Below are positions 5,308-7,877 of a stretch of 7,877 nt of DNA, piece by piece; the first letter of the stretch is position 1, and every line of letters starts with the position of its first letter. This DNA is from an uncultured Pseudomonadota bacterium. GTDB taxonomy: Bacteria > Bdellovibrionota_B > Oligoflexia > Oligoflexales > Bog-1112. The stretch is from positions 1 through 7,877 of the forward strand of contig CALBMD010000479.1 in the NCBI GenBank assembly GCA_937896265.1, given 5' to 3'. The notes beneath the pieces are model-generated. The model was given only the letters and a program-made list of their open reading frames with translations, did not search any database and had not been told where the DNA came from. The position numbers and the translations under genes are program-made.

Positions 5308-7230
5308 CTAGATTAGGGAGAGATCCTTCGCCTTTGGCTCAGGACACGTCTTTTGCGCTTTTACGCTAAGACTAGGTAACTCAAGCGTAATACTAGTACC
5401 CTTATCTGGCCCTATCTCGCTTGACACCACGGAAACGGTGCCACCAAAATCTTCTACATAGCTCTTCACAAGAGCCATACCAAAGCCGGTGCCTCTCTCA
5501 TTTTCTGTTCCCGACCTACTATTTCTTGATCTCTCTTCAAATAAATGAGTCACTAACTCTGCTGGCATACCAATACCATCATCGGTAATAGTAATGCGCA
5601 CTTTATCGCCAAAGCTCTTTGCTTTAAAGCAAATAGTTCCGTCTAAAGAGCAAAATTTTATTGAATTAGAAATAATATTATTAATAACCTCATTCTCAAA
5701 ACTCAATCGATCTGCCAGAACAACACAACCATCTTGGATTTCATTAATATAACTGATCCTCTTTTGTTCTATTTGGTGTTCAAACATAAATTTTGTTCCA
5801 TGATAAACATCAAGTAATGAAACCAATTCAGGATCTTTTTTACCTGACCGAATAGCTTCAGATTGACTAATGTTGCTAATAATATCACGAATAATATCTG
5901 CTCCACGGCGCAGGCGTTCAAGCGACTTGCGGCAATTTTCAGGAACTAGAGGAACCAAAATATTAGTTTGCATCATTACAATGCTAAGTGGGTTATTGAT
6001 ATCATGACACATTACCCTCACCAGCTGTTGATAACGAGAACGATCACGAGCTTTACTTTGTGCAGCCATTTTTTCTACTTGCAAAAGCTTAATGCGCTCA
6101 CCTAAAGCAATCGACATCAATAAGGCTTCGAAAGCATTACCAATCTGAGCCATATTGGTAACAAAAAGAGTCACGGGCAATAAACCAGCTCTCCCTAAGA
6201 GCCAGATTGAAACAAAACCGAGAAACACACCCCAGGCTAAGAGATAGATACGAGCTGGTTGAAACCCACTAACTGCTGCCCGGTAGCCACAAAAAATAAG
6301 AGTGACTATAGTTACTGCAATGATGGGATCTAAAATATATTCAATACTAAAGCCACTAAACCGAGCCAGCATAATACCTGATAAGATTGCCATTAAAACA
6401 TAGGTTAAGCGATTTAGCCTTGCATCTAGTGCTTTGATATGCAAAAAAGACCGCATAAAAATAATGCTGGTAATAGGTGAAATAAGTAAAAATCCGTCTC
6501 GATACTGAATCCAGTGGTAGCCAAACCCCATAAATATCGAAGCAAAATGACTGAGTACCAAGACAGTGATGCAAAACGACATGCTAAATAAAGTGTAAGC
6601 CAAATAAGAAACATCACCCAGGGTTAACCAAATAAAGAGATTATATAGAGATAAAGCGACAACAACTCCAAGAAAAGCAATAACCGCGCCAAACCAAATC
6701 ATATTTGTGTGATAAAGACTAAGATCGTCAACAATGCGCCACTCAAAGTTGATATCAATTGGGTCCTTAAGCCGAATCATGACCTCTCTTTCAGCTTCAT
6801 AAGGAATAGGTAGAGCTAGTGTTGGTAGTGCTCCTACGATCCTTCTAGTTGCAATATCGACTGTTTGACTAAGATTTTCATAGTCGATCCTTTTACCTTT
6901 TTCATAGATATAGACCTCTAAACTCTCAGGCGCAGCAAAGGGGAGCACTAGATACCACTTTTCGTTAGTTCTCACCATGTTGATAACGTTGAAAATTAAC
7001 CAATGAGCTCCTTCCGGATAGCCAAGGTAAGTTTTGGTGCGCGAACCTTTTTCAAAGGCATTGCTATGAGCACGTACTTCTTCAGCTGTTTGTGTTTCTG
7101 ATAGATCTACATAGTGGTAGTAGTGATTGCGAATAAGGCTTGTACTACTTGATAGAACAACTGGACTTGGATGATTTGCCACTAGCAAGCTAGAGGAGCA
7201 AAAAAGTAGGATTGTAAAAAATACTTTCAT
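5308..7230 (-). CDS. 7TMR-DISM sensor histidine kinase, catalytically complete
   Basis: This family senses extracytoplasmic ligands, often carbohydrate-like, through an N-terminal domain and seven membrane helices. The 640-residue protein has a signal peptide (1-18, cleavage after Ala18), a 7TMR-DISMED2-like periplasmic beta domain (about 22-165), seven hydrophobic helices (about 177-375), a short linker helix, and then a histidine kinase core. The H-box is CHDINNPLSIV with the phospho-acceptor His409. The N-box is NNIISNSIKF with Asn518 and Asn522, G1 is DDGIGM (550-555) and G2 is GTGFGMALVK (580-589). All expected catalytic residues are therefore present, unlike the kinase-like protein at 349-2328. 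The start is ATG 7228-7230; only a weak purine site (GATAA) precedes it. No response regulator is adjacent, so it is an orphan kinase. It is divergent from the small secreted Cys protein. Confidence 0.95.
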   Translation of the reverse strand: MKVFFTILLFCSSSLLVANHPSPVVLSSSTSLIRNHYYHYVDLSETQTAEEVRAHSNAFEKGSRTKTYLGYPEGAHWLIFNVINMVRTNEKWYLVLPFAAPESLEVYIYEKGKRIDYENLSQTVDIATRRIVGALPTLALPIPYEAEREVMIRLKDPIDINFEWRIVDDLSLYHTNMIWFGAVIAFLGVVVALSLYNLFIWLTLGDVSYLAYTLFSMSFCITVLVLSHFASIFMGFGYHWIQYRDGFLLISPITSIIFMRSFLHIKALDARLNRLTYVLMAILSGIMLARFSGFSIEYILDPIIAVTIVTLIFCGYRAAVSGFQPARIYLLAWGVFLGFVSIWLLGRAGLLPVTLFVTNMAQIGNAFEALLMSIALGERIKLLQVEKMAAQSKARDRSRYQQLVRVMCHDINNPLSIVMMQTNILVPLVPENCRKSLERLRRGADIIRDIISNISQSEAIRSGKKDPELVSLLDVYHGTKFMFEHQIEQKRISYINEIQDGCVVLADRLSFENEVINNIISNSIKFCSLDGTICFKAKSFGDKVRITITDDGIGMPAELVTHLFEERSRNSRSGTENERGTGFGMALVKSYVEDFGGTVSVVSSEIGPDKGTSITLELPSLSVKAQKTCPEPKAKDLSLI

Positions 7231-7254
7231 CGTTTTATCTATTTCGGCAACATA

Positions 7255-7284
7255 GTTTTAAATTGTTTGGTAAATTATTGCCTA
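7255..7284 (-). promoter_or_regulatory. Tentative promoter of the 7TMR-DISM kinase gene
   Basis: On the minus strand TAGGCA (7279-7284) and TAAAAC (7255-7260) are 18 nt apart; each matches four of six consensus bases. The -35 hexamer is the same as that proposed for rpsU. The position, about 25 nt before the start codon, is close but possible. Confidence 0.3.
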
Positions 7285-7319
7285 TTAAGTGCTGGAGCCC
7301 TACCGCCAAGCAAAAAAAC

Positions 7320-7349
7320 TTGACACTCTCTTCTAACGACACGTATACA
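7320..7349 (+). promoter_or_regulatory. Sigma70-like promoter of the small secreted Cys protein
   Basis: TTGACA (7320-7325) is a perfect -35 box, followed after 18 nt by TATACA (7344-7349, four of six). Transcription would begin near 7356 and give a leader of about 33 nt to the GTG start at 7389. This position rules out the upstream in-frame ATG at 7263 as the start for this transcript. Confidence 0.6.
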
Positions 7350-7388
7350 GGCACAGTATTTTTCTTCTCTTCACCGCTGGAGGATCTT

Positions 7389-7832
7389 GTGCGTCATTCG
7401 AAATTACTAAGTGTAGTAGTCACCTGCCTTATGTGTAGCTCTATTTATGCAAGTGATTTTTTCAAGGCTGTTGACACCTGCATAGCTCAAAATTGCCAAG
7501 TAGCTCAGAAGCCTACCCAGGATATAGAGGAGATGAGAGATGAAAATAGTATTGAACTTGCTAAGAACATCGTCGAAAGCTTTGAAAGCCGTTGCTTTGC
7601 TCAATTTGTGAACACTAAGAGTAAAAGCTGTACTCTAAACTTAGGAGCAGCTTATTTTAGAACACTAAAATATGATCTTTCCGATTATAGCTACCCCTAT
7701 AGAAGTAATCTACTAAGCAAAGAGTTGAAAAAACTCTTGGAAGTAAAATACGGAAGAAGCATTCGTATCAATTTTGTTGAAGAATCTAAGCAAAGCCACA
7801 AGTTAATTTTTACTGTCTTCGAAGAGGTTTAA
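7389..7832 (+). CDS. Small secreted protein with four cysteines, function unknown
   Basis: The start is GTG 7389: GGAGGA at 7379-7384 lies four to five bases upstream, the signal peptide begins directly after it, and the promoter at 7320-7349 lies between it and the upstream ATG 7263. The 147-residue product starts MRHSKLLSVVVTCLMCSSIY with Ala21, a Sec signal peptide with likely cleavage before Ser22; the Cys at 13 and 16 do not fit a lipobox. The mature part has Cys31, Cys36, Cys69 and Cys81, an even number that could form two disulfides. The middle is helical and charged (IEEMRDENSIELAKNIVESF) in two stretches, and the end (RSIRINFVEES, KLIFTVFEEV) looks like two beta strands. No family was recognised. 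It is followed after 1 nt by another gene. Confidence 0.8.
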   Translation: MRHSKLLSVVVTCLMCSSIYASDFFKAVDTCIAQNCQVAQKPTQDIEEMRDENSIELAKNIVESFESRCFAQFVNTKSKSCTLNLGAAYFRTLKYDLSDYSYPYRSNLLSKELKKLLEVKYGRSIRINFVEESKQSHKLIFTVFEEV

Positions 7833-7833
7833 G

Positions 7834-7877
7834 TTGCTAAATTTACTCCCAAGCATTGCAGTAGCTATCATCCTTAC
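7834..7877 (+). CDS. Start of a further exported or membrane protein, cut by the window end
   Basis: TTG 7834 follows the previous stop by one base and has AAGAGG (7822-7827) six bases upstream, inside the end of the previous gene. The frame is open to the edge and reads LLNLLPSIAVAIIL, a hydrophobic stretch typical of a signal peptide or first membrane helix. It would form an operon with the four-cysteine protein. Only 14 codons are visible, so the product cannot be named. Confidence 0.5.
   Translation, partial: MLNLLPSIAVAIIL

Noticed and set aside
7263..7388. N-terminal extension of the four-Cys protein to ATG 7263
   Set aside because: The extension has no ribosome binding site, would bury the signal peptide, and lies upstream of and across the promoter at 7320-7349.

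Overview
The window looks like a chromosomal segment of a Gram-negative, AT-rich bacterium with many sensory genes. Several proteins carry Sec signal peptides or a lipobox, Shine-Dalgarno sites are AGGAGG-like, TTG and GTG starts are common, and there is a 7TMR-DISM histidine kinase, a PilZ protein and a short S21. This mix suggests the Bdellovibrionota/Oligoflexia or a related deep proteobacterial group. That placement is an inference from style, not a match to a known genome. No mobile element, tRNA, rRNA or CRISPR array was seen.

Layout. (1) 1-2683, plus strand: a tightly coupled signalling operon. It holds the 3' end of a gene ending in a receiver domain (probably a hybrid kinase), a membrane PAS-PAS protein built like a histidine kinase but without its phospho-acceptor His and key ATP-site residues, and a single-domain response regulator. 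Both junctions overlap by 8 nt. (2) 2682-2928: a terminator-shaped hairpin whose 3' arm and U-tract also hold the ribosome binding site of a 65-residue protein resembling a divergent cold-shock domain. (3) 2936-3469, minus strand: a secreted protein of unknown function, convergent with the previous gene. (4) 3634-5135, plus strand: a sigma70-like promoter, rpsU (ribosomal protein S21), a PilZ-like protein and a lipoprotein with an exact 19-residue solenoid repeat. (5) 5308-7230, minus strand: a complete 7TMR-DISM histidine kinase. (6) 7320-7877, plus strand: a good promoter, a small secreted four-cysteine protein, and the first codons of another gene cut by the window end.

How the genes may work together. 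The first operon looks like a phosphorelay in which the middle protein cannot autophosphorylate, so it may act as a sensor, scaffold or allosteric partner for the two receiver proteins. In the rpsU operon a ribosomal protein is co-transcribed with a probable c-di-GMP binder. The junction carries a perfect 10-bp hairpin that places the PilZ gene's Shine-Dalgarno in its loop. The lipoprotein gene holds a perfect 19-bp inverted repeat inside its coding sequence. These two nucleic-acid structures, the kinase-dead sensor and the hairpin-embedded RBS at 2682-2730 are the most notable features.
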